Of a stretch of DNA of 34,872 nucleotides, positions 18,914 to 27,202 are shown piece by piece; positions within the stretch are counted from its first letter, which is position 1, and the number at the start of each line of letters is the position of its first letter. The notes under the pieces are model-generated. The model had not been told where the DNA came from. It ran no database searches and saw only the letters and a program-made list of their open reading frames with translations. The stretch is taken from the NCBI GenBank assembly GCA_018065465.1, contig JAGHTC010000015.1, forward strand, positions 1 through 34,872. The letters are read 5' to 3'. Both the position numbers and the translations under genes were made by a program. The DNA is from Candidatus Ruminococcus equi (lineage in GTDB: Bacteria; Bacillota; Clostridia; Oscillospirales; Acutalibacteraceae).

Positions 18914-19726
18914 ATGATAATTGATTTTCACACCCATGTGTATCCCGATAAGATTGCAAAGAAAACGGTTGAAGCCTTGTCAAAAAATTCGGGATATGCT
19001 TACTATACCGACGGTACTTTGAACGGATTAAAAGAAAGTATGCAAAAATCCGATGTGGATTTGAGTATCGTTTTGCCCGTCCAGACGAGAGTAGGTCAGT
19101 TTGATACGATAAACAACTCTGCAATTATGATGAACAAAGAAAACGAAAATATAATTTCATTCGGTGCAATTCATCCCGATGAAGAAGATATTGACGCTAA
19201 ACTTGAATATCTGAAATCGCAGGGGATAAGAGGAATAAAAATTCATCCCGATTATCAGGAAACATTTATCGACGATGAAAAGTATATTAAAGTTATTGTG
19301 AAATGTGCCGAACTTTCTATGCTCGTTGTAACGCATTCGGGAAAAGACCCTGCCTACGATATCGTTCATTGTCCCGCAAAGCGTGCTTTTAATATGCTAT
19401 CCAAAGTAGAGAGCAGAACGAACATCAAAGAACCGTTTATCGTTTTCGCTCACCTTGGCGAAATGGAAAATATCGAAGATTTATATAAATATCTTATCGG
19501 TAAGAACTGCTATCTTGATATCAGCAACTCTTTTATGACATTAAGCGAAGAAAAGATAGTAGATATAATCAATCGCCACGGTGCGGATAAAATTCTTTTT
19601 GCTACCGATTCTCCTTGGAATGACCAAAAGGAATATATCGAAAAGGTAAATTCGCTTAATATTTCCGAAAAAGAAAAAAGAATGATATTCAGCGAAAATG
19701 CAAAAAGACTTTTGAATTGCTTGTAG
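18914..19726 (+). CDS. Amidohydrolase / TIM-barrel metal-dependent hydrolase
   Basis: MIIDFHTHVYPDKIAKKTVEAL, GIKIHPDYQE, VTHSGKDP, HLGEMENIEDL, ILFATDSPW; start at 18914 fits the RBS better than 18905. Confidence 0.85.
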   Translation: MIIDFHTHVYPDKIAKKTVEALSKNSGYAYYTDGTLNGLKESMQKSDVDLSIVLPVQTRVGQFDTINNSAIMMNKENENIISFGAIHPDEEDIDAKLEYLKSQGIRGIKIHPDYQETFIDDEKYIKVIVKCAELSMLVVTHSGKDPAYDIVHCPAKRAFNMLSKVESRTNIKEPFIVFAHLGEMENIEDLYKYLIGKNCYLDISNSFMTLSEEKIVDIINRHGADKILFATDSPWNDQKEYIEKVNSLNISEKEKRMIFSENAKRLLNCL

Positions 19727-19773
19727 GCACCCATAAAAACATATTATTATTTCTCACAGTTGACAGTATAACA

Positions 19774-19816
19774 CTTTAACGCTTTAAAGTCAACAAGCGT
19801 TAAAGATTTAAAGCGT
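19774..19816. repeat. Interlocking inverted repeats
   Basis: CTTTAACGCTT (19774-19784) pairs with AAGCGTTAAAG (19795-19805); ACGCTTTAAA (19779-19788) pairs with TTTAAAGCGT (19807-19816); the left arms overlap. Confidence 0.7.
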
Positions 19817-19921
19817 CAAATTTAATTGCATATCTTAAGAAAGTTTTGTGCAAAATGTCAATTACGATATGTATATATAAATATAGGAAATAAATGTGAG
19901 AAAGTCTGTACGCAAAAATAC

Positions 19922-19950
19922 TTGACAAAAAAAGCCAATGTGTATATAAT
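19922..19950 (+). promoter_or_regulatory. Consensus sigma-A promoter of the rpsF-ssb-rpsR operon
   Basis: TTGACA (19922-19927), 17-nt spacer, TATAAT (19945-19950), exact consensus. Confidence 0.9.
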
Positions 19951-20000
19951 ATCTCTGTTATGGGTGAAAATTTGCCTGTATCAAAGATTTTTATATCCTT

Positions 20001-20021
20001 GCACCGTAGAGAAAGCGGTGC
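20001..20021 (+). promoter_or_regulatory. Candidate rpsF leader hairpin (possible S6:S18 autoregulatory motif)
   Basis: GCACCG-TAGAGAAAG-CGGTGC hairpin in the about 90-nt rpsF 5' UTR, 12 nt upstream of the AAGGAGG RBS. Confidence 0.4.
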
Positions 20022-20046
20022 CAAAGTCCACAAGGAGGTGTACAAT

Positions 20047-20505
20047 ATGGCATTAAAGGCTAACTACGAAACAGTAATGGTTATCTCAATGAAACAGGGC
20101 GAAGAGGGCATTCAGGCTCTTATCGAAAAGTTCAAGGCTTTAATTGAGAAAAACGCCACATTGCAGGGTGTTGATGAGTGGGGCAAACGCAAGCTCGCTT
20201 ACCTTATCAACAAAGAATCAGAAGGCTACTATGTTCTTATGAACTTTGAGTCTGAGGCTGATTTCCCTAAGGAACTTGACCGTGTTTACAAGATTACCGA
20301 CGGCATTATGCGTTCACTTATCGTCAGAAAAGCTGACGACGAGGAAGTTGTCGTAGCTCCCAAAAAGCCCGCTCGCGCTAAGAAATCCGAAGTTAAGGAA
20401 GAAGAGCCGGCAGAGGAAGCAGTAGTTGAAGCAGTTGAAGAAGCAGTTGAAGAAACTGCAGAAGCTCCTGTTGCAGAAGAACCCGTACAAGAAGACGCAG
20501 AATAA
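20047..20505 (+). CDS. rpsF: 30S ribosomal protein S6 with acidic C-terminal extension
   Basis: NYETVMVISMKQGEEGIQALIEKF, VDEWGKRKLAYLINKESEGYYVLMNF; start at 20047 with AAGGAGG RBS. Confidence 0.95.
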   Translation: MALKANYETVMVISMKQGEEGIQALIEKFKALIEKNATLQGVDEWGKRKLAYLINKESEGYYVLMNFESEADFPKELDRVYKITDGIMRSLIVRKADDEEVVVAPKKPARAKKSEVKEEEPAEEAVVEAVEEAVEETAEAPVAEEPVQEDAE

Positions 20506-20560
20506 TTTATAACGAATAAGTATTTTTGACTCATAGAGTCACGAACGAAAGGACAGCACT

Positions 20561-21010
20561 ATGATTAACAGAGTAATTTTAATGGGCAGGCTCGTAGCCG
20601 ACCCCGAACTTAAAACAACAAATAACGGAATAGCAGTAACATCTTTTCGAATTGCGGTTGACCGCAGTTATGTAAAACAGGGCGGAGAGCGTCAGGCTGA
20701 CTTTTTTGATATAGTTGCATGGCGTGGAACTGCCGAGTTTGTTTGCCGTAATTTCAGAAAAGGCTCTCTTATTGCAGTAGACGGACAGTTACAGTCAAGA
20801 CAGTATCAGGCAAAAGACGGTACAAACCGTACCGCTATCGAAGTTGTAGTTGATAATGTTTCATTCACAGGTGAGCGTAGAGATTCTTCGTCCTATTCTT
20901 CTTATGAAAGAAACGATTATTCACAGCCGACTGAGCCTGCACCGACATATTCAGCAGGTGCTCCCGATGATTTTCAGGAAATGCCTCTTGATGATGATTT
21001 ACCGTTCTAA
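20561..21010 (+). CDS. ssb: Single-stranded DNA-binding protein
   Basis: MINRVILMGRLVADPELKTTNNGIAVTSFRIAVDR; acidic tail EMPLDDDLPF. Confidence 0.97.
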   Translation: MINRVILMGRLVADPELKTTNNGIAVTSFRIAVDRSYVKQGGERQADFFDIVAWRGTAEFVCRNFRKGSLIAVDGQLQSRQYQAKDGTNRTAIEVVVDNVSFTGERRDSSSYSSYERNDYSQPTEPAPTYSAGAPDDFQEMPLDDDLPF

Positions 21011-21041
21011 TCCGTAATACCTATTGAAAGGAATTATTATT

Positions 21042-21275
21042 ATGGCTGATAGACCTATGAATAACAGAAAACGCAGAAAAGTCTGCGGATTTTGCGTAGA
21101 TAAGGTTGAAAACATTGATTATAAGGATATCGCAAGACTTCGCCGCTATATGTCAGAGCGTGCAAAGATTTTGCCCCGCAGAGTAACAGGTACCTGTGCA
21201 GCACATCAGCGTAAGTTGACAGTAGCTATCAAGCGTGCTCGTCACCTTGCTTTGTTGCCTTATACATCAGATTGA
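21042..21275 (+). CDS. rpsR: 30S ribosomal protein S18
   Basis: [66 protein letters not shown]. Confidence 0.97.
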   Translation: MADRPMNNRKRRKVCGFCVDKVENIDYKDIARLRRYMSERAKILPRRVTGTCAAHQRKLTVAIKRARHLALLPYTSD

Positions 21276-21296
21276 TTATCTATATCTAACATTAAA

Positions 21297-21334
21297 ACAC
21301 CGTCTGAGCGAAGTCGACCGGACGGTGTTTTTTA
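21297..21334 (+). terminator. Terminator after rpsR
   Basis: ACACCGTC ... GACGGTGT hairpin followed by TTTTTT. Confidence 0.85.
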
Positions 21335-21417
21335 TGTTTACAAATCTATTTTATTGTGTTATATTGTAATAGGTTTTTGAACTGGTAAAATAAACGCAAT
21401 GAAAAAGGAGAATTTTT

Positions 21418-21960
21418 ATGTTCAAATCGAAATTACCGGCACTAAATGCCATTCTTATCGTAAATCTTGTGTTCATTGTTGCGGGGTTATTCCTCTGTGT
21501 TATGAGTATCATAAATGCCGAAGCGAATTTTGCAACAATAGTCGCTGCTATATTTAAGATGATTGCGCTTATTGATGCGATTGTTTACATATTTATGGGC
21601 TACGGCAAAAAGGTTGCAAAGTTTTATTTTGTTTTTGGCTTATTGTTTGCGATAGCACAGATTTTCTCACTTGCTTCCTTAAGTGTGAATTCCGGTGACT
21701 TTGTGCTCACAGTTTTGTCAGCGTTGTCTTTAGTATTTATCCTCGTTTTGATTTTCAGCGAGAACTTCGGAAAGAAAAATTCTCTTTTGACTTGCTCCGG
21801 GATAATTATTCTTTCTATTGCTTCTCTTTTGTATAATATCATTCTCGGAAACGGTGTTCTTTTCTATGGCGCAGATGTAGTAAAAATCATTCTTTCCTGC
21901 GTTTATACCACAATGACTTACGCAAAATATATCGACAAAGAGCGTCGCGGTACTAAATAA
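21418..21960 (+). CDS. Hypothetical multi-pass membrane protein
   Basis: 180 aa ORF, several hydrophobic segments, upstream GGAG RBS. Confidence 0.65.
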   Translation: MFKSKLPALNAILIVNLVFIVAGLFLCVMSIINAEANFATIVAAIFKMIALIDAIVYIFMGYGKKVAKFYFVFGLLFAIAQIFSLASLSVNSGDFVLTVLSALSLVFILVLIFSENFGKKNSLLTCSGIIILSIASLLYNIILGNGVLFYGADVVKIILSCVYTTMTYAKYIDKERRGTK

Positions 21961-21974
21961 TTTTTGAGGTTGTT

Positions 21975-22673
21975 TTGAAGAAAAAAGAACTAACTGACAA
22001 AAACAAAAAAATAATAGGCATAATCTCTATTGTTGTTGCGATATCCGTTATGGTTATACTGGGCTATTTTATCGGTGTTCCGATGATAAAATTTGTCAAA
22101 GAACCCGACAAATTCCGCGCGTGGGTAGAGTCACTCGGTGCGTTATCGTACCTTGCTTTCGGCGGTATGGTAATTTTGCAGGTTATCTTTGCTCTTATTC
22201 CCGGCGAGCCTTTTGAGATAGTAGCAGGCTACGCCTTCGGCGCGGTATGGGGGACGGTTATCTGTATTGTCGCGTCAACAATCGGCAGTATGATTGTCTT
22301 TTATCTTGTCAAAAAATTCGGTGTAAAACTTGTTGAAGTATTCTTTCCGTTAGAAAAACTCAACAATTTGAAGTTTCTGAAAGACTCAAAGAAAAGAGAT
22401 TTGCTTTTCCTGATTATCTTTATGATACCCGGCACACCGAAAGACCTGCTTTCATATGTTGCGGGGCTTACCGACATCAGTTTTACATCGTGGCTGATTA
22501 TCTGCACTTTGGGGCGAATACCGTCAGTAATTTCGTCAACTATCGGCGGTGACTTGCTGCAAGGACAAAATTACTTTCTTGCAATTATAGTTTTTGTCGG
22601 CGCACTTATCGTCAGCGGACTGGGTATTTTGCTTTATAACTATATCTGCAATAAACATAATAAAACGACATAA
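21975..22673 (+). CDS. TVP38/TMEM64 (DedA-superfamily) membrane protein
   Basis: TTG start; FALIPGEPFEIVAGYAFGAVWGTVICIVASTIGSMIVFYLVKKFG, IPGTPKDLLSYVAGLTDIS. Confidence 0.88.
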   Translation: MKKKELTDKNKKIIGIISIVVAISVMVILGYFIGVPMIKFVKEPDKFRAWVESLGALSYLAFGGMVILQVIFALIPGEPFEIVAGYAFGAVWGTVICIVASTIGSMIVFYLVKKFGVKLVEVFFPLEKLNNLKFLKDSKKRDLLFLIIFMIPGTPKDLLSYVAGLTDISFTSWLIICTLGRIPSVISSTIGGDLLQGQNYFLAIIVFVGALIVSGLGILLYNYICNKHNKTT

Positions 22674-22679
22674 AACAAA

Positions 22680-22719
22680 AGCCATCAAAGGTTAATCCCT
22701 TGATGGCTGTATTTTTTTA
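22680..22719. terminator. Terminator hairpin between convergent genes
   Basis: AGCCATCAAAGG-TTAAT-CCCTTGATGGCT (one mismatch) followed by a T-run. Confidence 0.75.
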
Positions 22720-24135
22720 GTACACTATAACGTCTTCGCCCGTCGGCGCTTTGTAATATATCTTTTCTACCGCACTGTACGGAGTATTTACACATCCGTG
22801 AGAGCCGTTTCCTTTGTAGATTGTTCCTCCGTAGCTACTTCGCCACGACGAGTCGTGAAGTCCGCATCCGTTGTAGAAATGCATCCAATATTCAACATAA
22901 GAGCCACCCATCAGTATAGCAGGGGACTGCTTGTAATCAATGTAGAAATGACCTTTCGGAGTATCCATACTGTTATAGTTTCCGGTAACAACAGGAGTTT
23001 CCACATACAAGTCACCGTTTACATAGTACCACATCATTTGCTGTTCAATGGAAATTTCTATGTAAGTTGTTCCGCAGTCATCACCATATGCCTCGTAGGT
23101 GTTAACGATGTTTGCAGTAGCCCAAGTGCCTGTAACTCGAACATCACCGACATATTTATAAGGCACAATCCTGAAATAATATCTTTTTCCGCTTGCCATA
23201 CGAACTGTATTCCAGAATGTTTTGCTTGTTGTACCGATGTATTTAAAACCGCTTGATGAAGAAGTAGATGAGCAATAAAGGTCATAGCCTTCTGCATATT
23301 CGTTTTCGTTCCATACAAGACTGCAACGCCAAAGTTGAGAAGTGATTTTCCTTACACCCGGGTTACAAAGTCCCGCTGTTGTTTGAAGAGCAGGGGAAAA
23401 GTCACCGTAGTACATTCTACCCCAGTCGGTATAGTAGGCACGAACCTTGTAAAAATATCCTCTGCCTTGCTCAACATTTGTGTCTGTAAGTGAAGTAGTA
23501 TTTGCACCCTTAACGGTTTTGTATAGTGTATATTCTCTTGTTTTGTAGTACATCCTATATATTTGATAACCTGATGCACGGTCAACTTTATCCCAGTCAA
23601 ATTCAATCAATGTAGATGAGCGCTGAAGGTCAGGATCATTTTTGATTTTTGTGGGGTTTGTCGCAGTTTGCAAAGTGTTTTCGTTGCCTTCGTCAATAGA
23701 CTGGTCTTTTCTTACTCGATAGGGGCGAACTCTTACTTCAAAACTGTATGCTGAACCCAGTCCAGTGATATTACATTCTTTTGCGGTAACGGATTTATAT
23801 AGCGAGAAAGTTTCCTGTTTTGTTACATTACGAAGATAAACATTATATCCGTCTGCATTATTTACAGCAGCCCAGAAAATATGCATTGAAGTCGGATTTT
23901 GCGAATCTTTTTTAACTTCTGTCATTTTTCCGAGAACCGGTTCATCCGGCTCTGATTGCGTTTGAGTTTCTGTAGGAGTGGTTTCTTCGCTTGACTCCAT
24001 CATCTTTTTTATATCGTCGGGTATGACAGTGCCGGCAAAATCTCCGTCAAAAGCAAAAACGCTTGTAACAGAACATACCAAAAACACGGTGATTGCAAGC
24101 AGTACAGCGACAAATTTGCAGGATTTATTTCTCAT
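22717..24135 (-). CDS. Secreted L,D-transpeptidase (YkuD) with fibronectin type III-like repeats
   Basis: Signal peptide; Thr/Glu-rich segment; FN3-like repeats (YNVYLRNVTKQETFSLYKSVTAKECNITGL etc.); IEISIEQQMMWYYVNGDLYVETPVVTGN and catalytic GSHGCVNTP. Confidence 0.85.
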   Translation of the reverse strand: MRNKSCKFVAVLLAITVFLVCSVTSVFAFDGDFAGTVIPDDIKKMMESSEETTPTETQTQSEPDEPVLGKMTEVKKDSQNPTSMHIFWAAVNNADGYNVYLRNVTKQETFSLYKSVTAKECNITGLGSAYSFEVRVRPYRVRKDQSIDEGNENTLQTATNPTKIKNDPDLQRSSTLIEFDWDKVDRASGYQIYRMYYKTREYTLYKTVKGANTTSLTDTNVEQGRGYFYKVRAYYTDWGRMYYGDFSPALQTTAGLCNPGVRKITSQLWRCSLVWNENEYAEGYDLYCSSTSSSSGFKYIGTTSKTFWNTVRMASGKRYYFRIVPYKYVGDVRVTGTWATANIVNTYEAYGDDCGTTYIEISIEQQMMWYYVNGDLYVETPVVTGNYNSMDTPKGHFYIDYKQSPAILMGGSYVEYWMHFYNGCGLHDSSWRSSYGGTIYKGNGSHGCVNTPYSAVEKIYYKAPTGEDVIVY

Positions 24136-24210
24136 TTTTGTTTCCTCCGTTCCCTTAATTTGTATTATATATATGTATTTTGAAAAAGTAAAGTATTTTA
24201 CAGGAAAATA

Positions 24211-24239
24211 TTGATTTTTGTAGTATATTGTGGTATAGT
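24211..24239 (+). promoter_or_regulatory. Candidate promoter of the Dlt-like operon (TTGATT-17-TATAGT)
   Basis: -35-like TTGATT 24211-24216, -10-like TATAGT 24234-24239; ATG at 24280. Confidence 0.45.
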
Positions 24240-24279
24240 ATATAAGTTAAAATATGCAAGTATGCAATCGAGGTACTAT

Positions 24280-25791
24280 ATGAACAAAAATATTTTAGAA
24301 TGGCTTGAAGAAACTTCAAAGAAATTTCCCGATAAAATCGCTTTTGAAGATGTCGAAAACAGTATAACTTTCTCCGAAGTTGAAAGCACGGCAAAGCACA
24401 TAGCATCTGAACTTGTAAAGCATACCAATGTCAGAAAACCCGTTATCGTTATTTCGGGAAGAAAGGTGCTTACTCCCGCAGTTTTCCTTTCTGTTGTATA
24501 TGCAGGCTGTTTTTATGCACCGCTTGATGTTACTGCGCCGATTTATCGTCTTAACAAGATTATCGAAAACACAAAACCTTCTTTGATTCTTTGTGATAAA
24601 GATAATTTTGAATTTGCAAAGTCGCTTGAATTTGACGGCGAAATACTTATAGCTGAAGACTTGATGAATACCGATATCGACGAAAAAGCTTTGGCTGATG
24701 TAAGAGAACAATCTACAAACAAAGACCCGTTGTATATCATTTTTACATCAGGTTCATCCGGAACACCGAAAGGCGTACAGACAGCACATATCTCTGTAAT
24801 GACCTATATCAATGCTTATTCAAAGGTTATGAAGATTGATGAAAACGATGTTTTCGGAAATCAGTCACCGCTTGACTATATTGCCGCAATAAGAGATATT
24901 TATCTACCGCTTAAACACGGTGCTTCCACCTTTATTATCCCGAAACAGTATTTCTCAACACCCGCAGCACTGTTTGATGTACTCAACGAAAGAAAAATTA
25001 CCGCAGTAGGTTGGAGCGTATCGGCACTTACTTTGCCGACAAAACTCGGTGCTTTTGAACACACAAAACCAATGTACCTTAAGAAAATATGTTTCTCCGG
25101 ATCTGTTATGCCTTGCTCTTGCTTAAAAATTTGGCAGGAACAGTTGCCCGAAACATTGTTTGTAAATCAGTACGGACCGACAGAAGCAACAGCATCCTGT
25201 ACCTATTATGTAGTAGAAAACAAAGTAGAAGATACAGATGTACTCCCTATAGGTCAGCCGTATGAAAATTACGAAATTTTCCTGTTAAATGACGACAACA
25301 CCGAAACAGAAAAAGGTGAGATAGGCGAAATCTGTGTTCGCGGTAACGGTGTTACAATGGGATATTACAATTCACCCGAACTTACCGCCCGTTCATATAT
25401 TCAATATCCTTTCTCCGATGAAAAAGAAATCGTTTATAAAACAGGTGATTTAGGCAGAATTCGTGAAGACGGACTTCTTGAATTCCACGGAAGAAAAGAC
25501 AGACAGATAAAGCACCTCGGCCACAGAGTAGAACTGGGCGAGATTGAAGAAGCGGTCAAGGCGATAGAATCCGTTGAAGAATGTGCAGTTTTGTACAATA
25601 AACCAAAAGAACAAATATGTTTGTTCTACAGCGGAGATGCCACCGCAAAAGATATCGCAAAGCACCTTCGTGCAACTTTGCCGGGCTTTATGGTCCCGAG
25701 AAAATTTGAAAATCTTTCCGAATTACCTCATCTTCCAAACGGTAAGATAGATATGCAGGAAATCAATAAAAAATATATTTTGGAGGCTTAA
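24280..25791 (+). CDS. DltA-like amino-acid adenylation enzyme (carrier-protein ligase)
   Basis: A-domain motifs IIFTSGSSGTPKGVQTAH, NQYGPTEATASCTYY, GEICVRGNGVTMGYYN, YKTGDLGRIREDGLLEFHGRKDRQIKHLGHRVELGEIE, PNGKIDM; start at 24280 preceded by GAGGT. Confidence 0.9.
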   Translation: MNKNILEWLEETSKKFPDKIAFEDVENSITFSEVESTAKHIASELVKHTNVRKPVIVISGRKVLTPAVFLSVVYAGCFYAPLDVTAPIYRLNKIIENTKPSLILCDKDNFEFAKSLEFDGEILIAEDLMNTDIDEKALADVREQSTNKDPLYIIFTSGSSGTPKGVQTAHISVMTYINAYSKVMKIDENDVFGNQSPLDYIAAIRDIYLPLKHGASTFIIPKQYFSTPAALFDVLNERKITAVGWSVSALTLPTKLGAFEHTKPMYLKKICFSGSVMPCSCLKIWQEQLPETLFVNQYGPTEATASCTYYVVENKVEDTDVLPIGQPYENYEIFLLNDDNTETEKGEIGEICVRGNGVTMGYYNSPELTARSYIQYPFSDEKEIVYKTGDLGRIREDGLLEFHGRKDRQIKHLGHRVELGEIEEAVKAIESVEECAVLYNKPKEQICLFYSGDATAKDIAKHLRATLPGFMVPRKFENLSELPHLPNGKIDMQEINKKYILEA

Positions 25792-25793
25792 TT

Positions 25794-26027
25794 ATGAGAG
25801 AAGAAATTTTAGAAATCTTAGAGGAAATCAGACCTGATGTTGATTTTGAAAGCGAAACATCACTTATCGACGGCGGTGTTCTCGATTCAATGGATATCGT
25901 TGCTATCGTTGGCGAATTCAACGATGCTTTTGATGTCAAAATCGGCGTTGAAAAATTAGTACCCGACAACTTCAATTCAGTTGACGGTATGATTAAACTT
26001 ATCGAAAGTTTAGAAGACGAGGATTGA
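25794..26027 (+). CDS. Acyl/aminoacyl carrier protein (DltC-like)
   Basis: 77 aa; phosphopantetheine site context GGVLDSMDIVAIVGEF. Confidence 0.92.
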   Translation: MREEILEILEEIRPDVDFESETSLIDGGVLDSMDIVAIVGEFNDAFDVKIGVEKLVPDNFNSVDGMIKLIESLEDED

Positions 26028-26028
26028 T

Positions 26029-27183
26029 ATGTATTCTGTCAATGATATAAAAACTCCTTCTTATGTTTTTGATACCGATATTTTTTCACAGCGTATCAAA
26101 GCAGTAAAAAAGGCATTCACAGACAAAGTCGACCTTTGCTATTCTATAAAAGCAAATCCGTTTTTGACTGCATCTACACCGAAAGAGATAAAATATCTTG
26201 AAGTTTGCTCACCCGGTGAACTCACCATTTGTGAGAAAACCATTGATGATTTATCCGTAATTATCTTTTCAGGCGTTAATAAAACTCCCGAAGAAGTACA
26301 AAGAGCATTTTCTGACGGTGTAGGCATCTTCACAGCCGAAAGTCTTTACCATGTTGAAATTATCAACGAATGTGCAGTAAAGAATAATGCTGTCGTAAAG
26401 ATTATTTTAAGGCTCACAAGCGGAAATCAGTTCGGTATGTGTAAAGATGATATCATTTCCGTTATCAAAAACCGCGAAAAATACTGTGGTCTTGATATTA
26501 TCGGTCTGCATTATTACAGCGGAACACAGAAAAAGAAAGCAAAGGTAATTGAAGATGAACTTACTTCTCTTGGCGAGTTTATCGAAGAACTGAAGTCTAC
26601 TTACGATTTTGAAACAAAACATCTTGAATACGGTCCCGGGCTTGCCTGCGACTATTTCGGCGAAGAACCCGAGCAAACCGATATGGCACTGCTTTCCGAT
26701 GTTGCACCGATTATAAGCTCTTTTGCAGAGAAATATCCGCTTAATATCGAAATGGGGCGTTTCTTTGCTTCTCCTGTCGGCAAGTTCTATTCAAAGATTA
26801 TGGATATCAAGTCAAACGGTGAAACAAACTTCGCTATTTGTGACGGCGGTATACATCATCTTAAATACTACGGCCAAACTATGGCTATGCAGGTACCGAA
26901 AATTGAAGTTCTTAACCCTTCAAATGATGAAGTGAAAGACTATTATCTGTGCGGTAGCCTTTGTACCGTTGCCGATGTTTTAGTCAGAAAAGTATCATTA
27001 AAAGGACTTGATTTTTCAAGCGTAATATCTTTTGACCGTTGCGGTGCTTACTCACCCTGTGAGGGTATTGCTCTGTTTTTATCAAGAGAAATGCCTGCCG
27101 TCTATCTTTATAACGAAGAAAACGGACTCAGAATATCAAGAGATATTATAAAGACGGATGTTTTCAACACTCCGAATAAATAA
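26029..27183 (+). CDS. Fold-type III PLP-dependent decarboxylase (LysA/ODC/BtrK-like)
   Basis: 384 aa; PLP-Lys motif LCYSIKANP; GLHYYSGTQ; EMGRFFASPVG; CGSLCTVADVL (active-site Cys region); CGAYSP. Confidence 0.88.
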   Translation: MYSVNDIKTPSYVFDTDIFSQRIKAVKKAFTDKVDLCYSIKANPFLTASTPKEIKYLEVCSPGELTICEKTIDDLSVIIFSGVNKTPEEVQRAFSDGVGIFTAESLYHVEIINECAVKNNAVVKIILRLTSGNQFGMCKDDIISVIKNREKYCGLDIIGLHYYSGTQKKKAKVIEDELTSLGEFIEELKSTYDFETKHLEYGPGLACDYFGEEPEQTDMALLSDVAPIISSFAEKYPLNIEMGRFFASPVGKFYSKIMDIKSNGETNFAICDGGIHHLKYYGQTMAMQVPKIEVLNPSNDEVKDYYLCGSLCTVADVLVRKVSLKGLDFSSVISFDRCGAYSPCEGIALFLSREMPAVYLYNEENGLRISRDIIKTDVFNTPNK

Positions 27184-27202
27184 GGAAACTATGGTTTAGC
27201 GT

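Noticed and set aside
20286-20534. Ser/Ala-rich minus-strand ORF at the end of rpsF
   Set aside because: Mirror of the Glu/Ala-rich S6 tail; not a gene.
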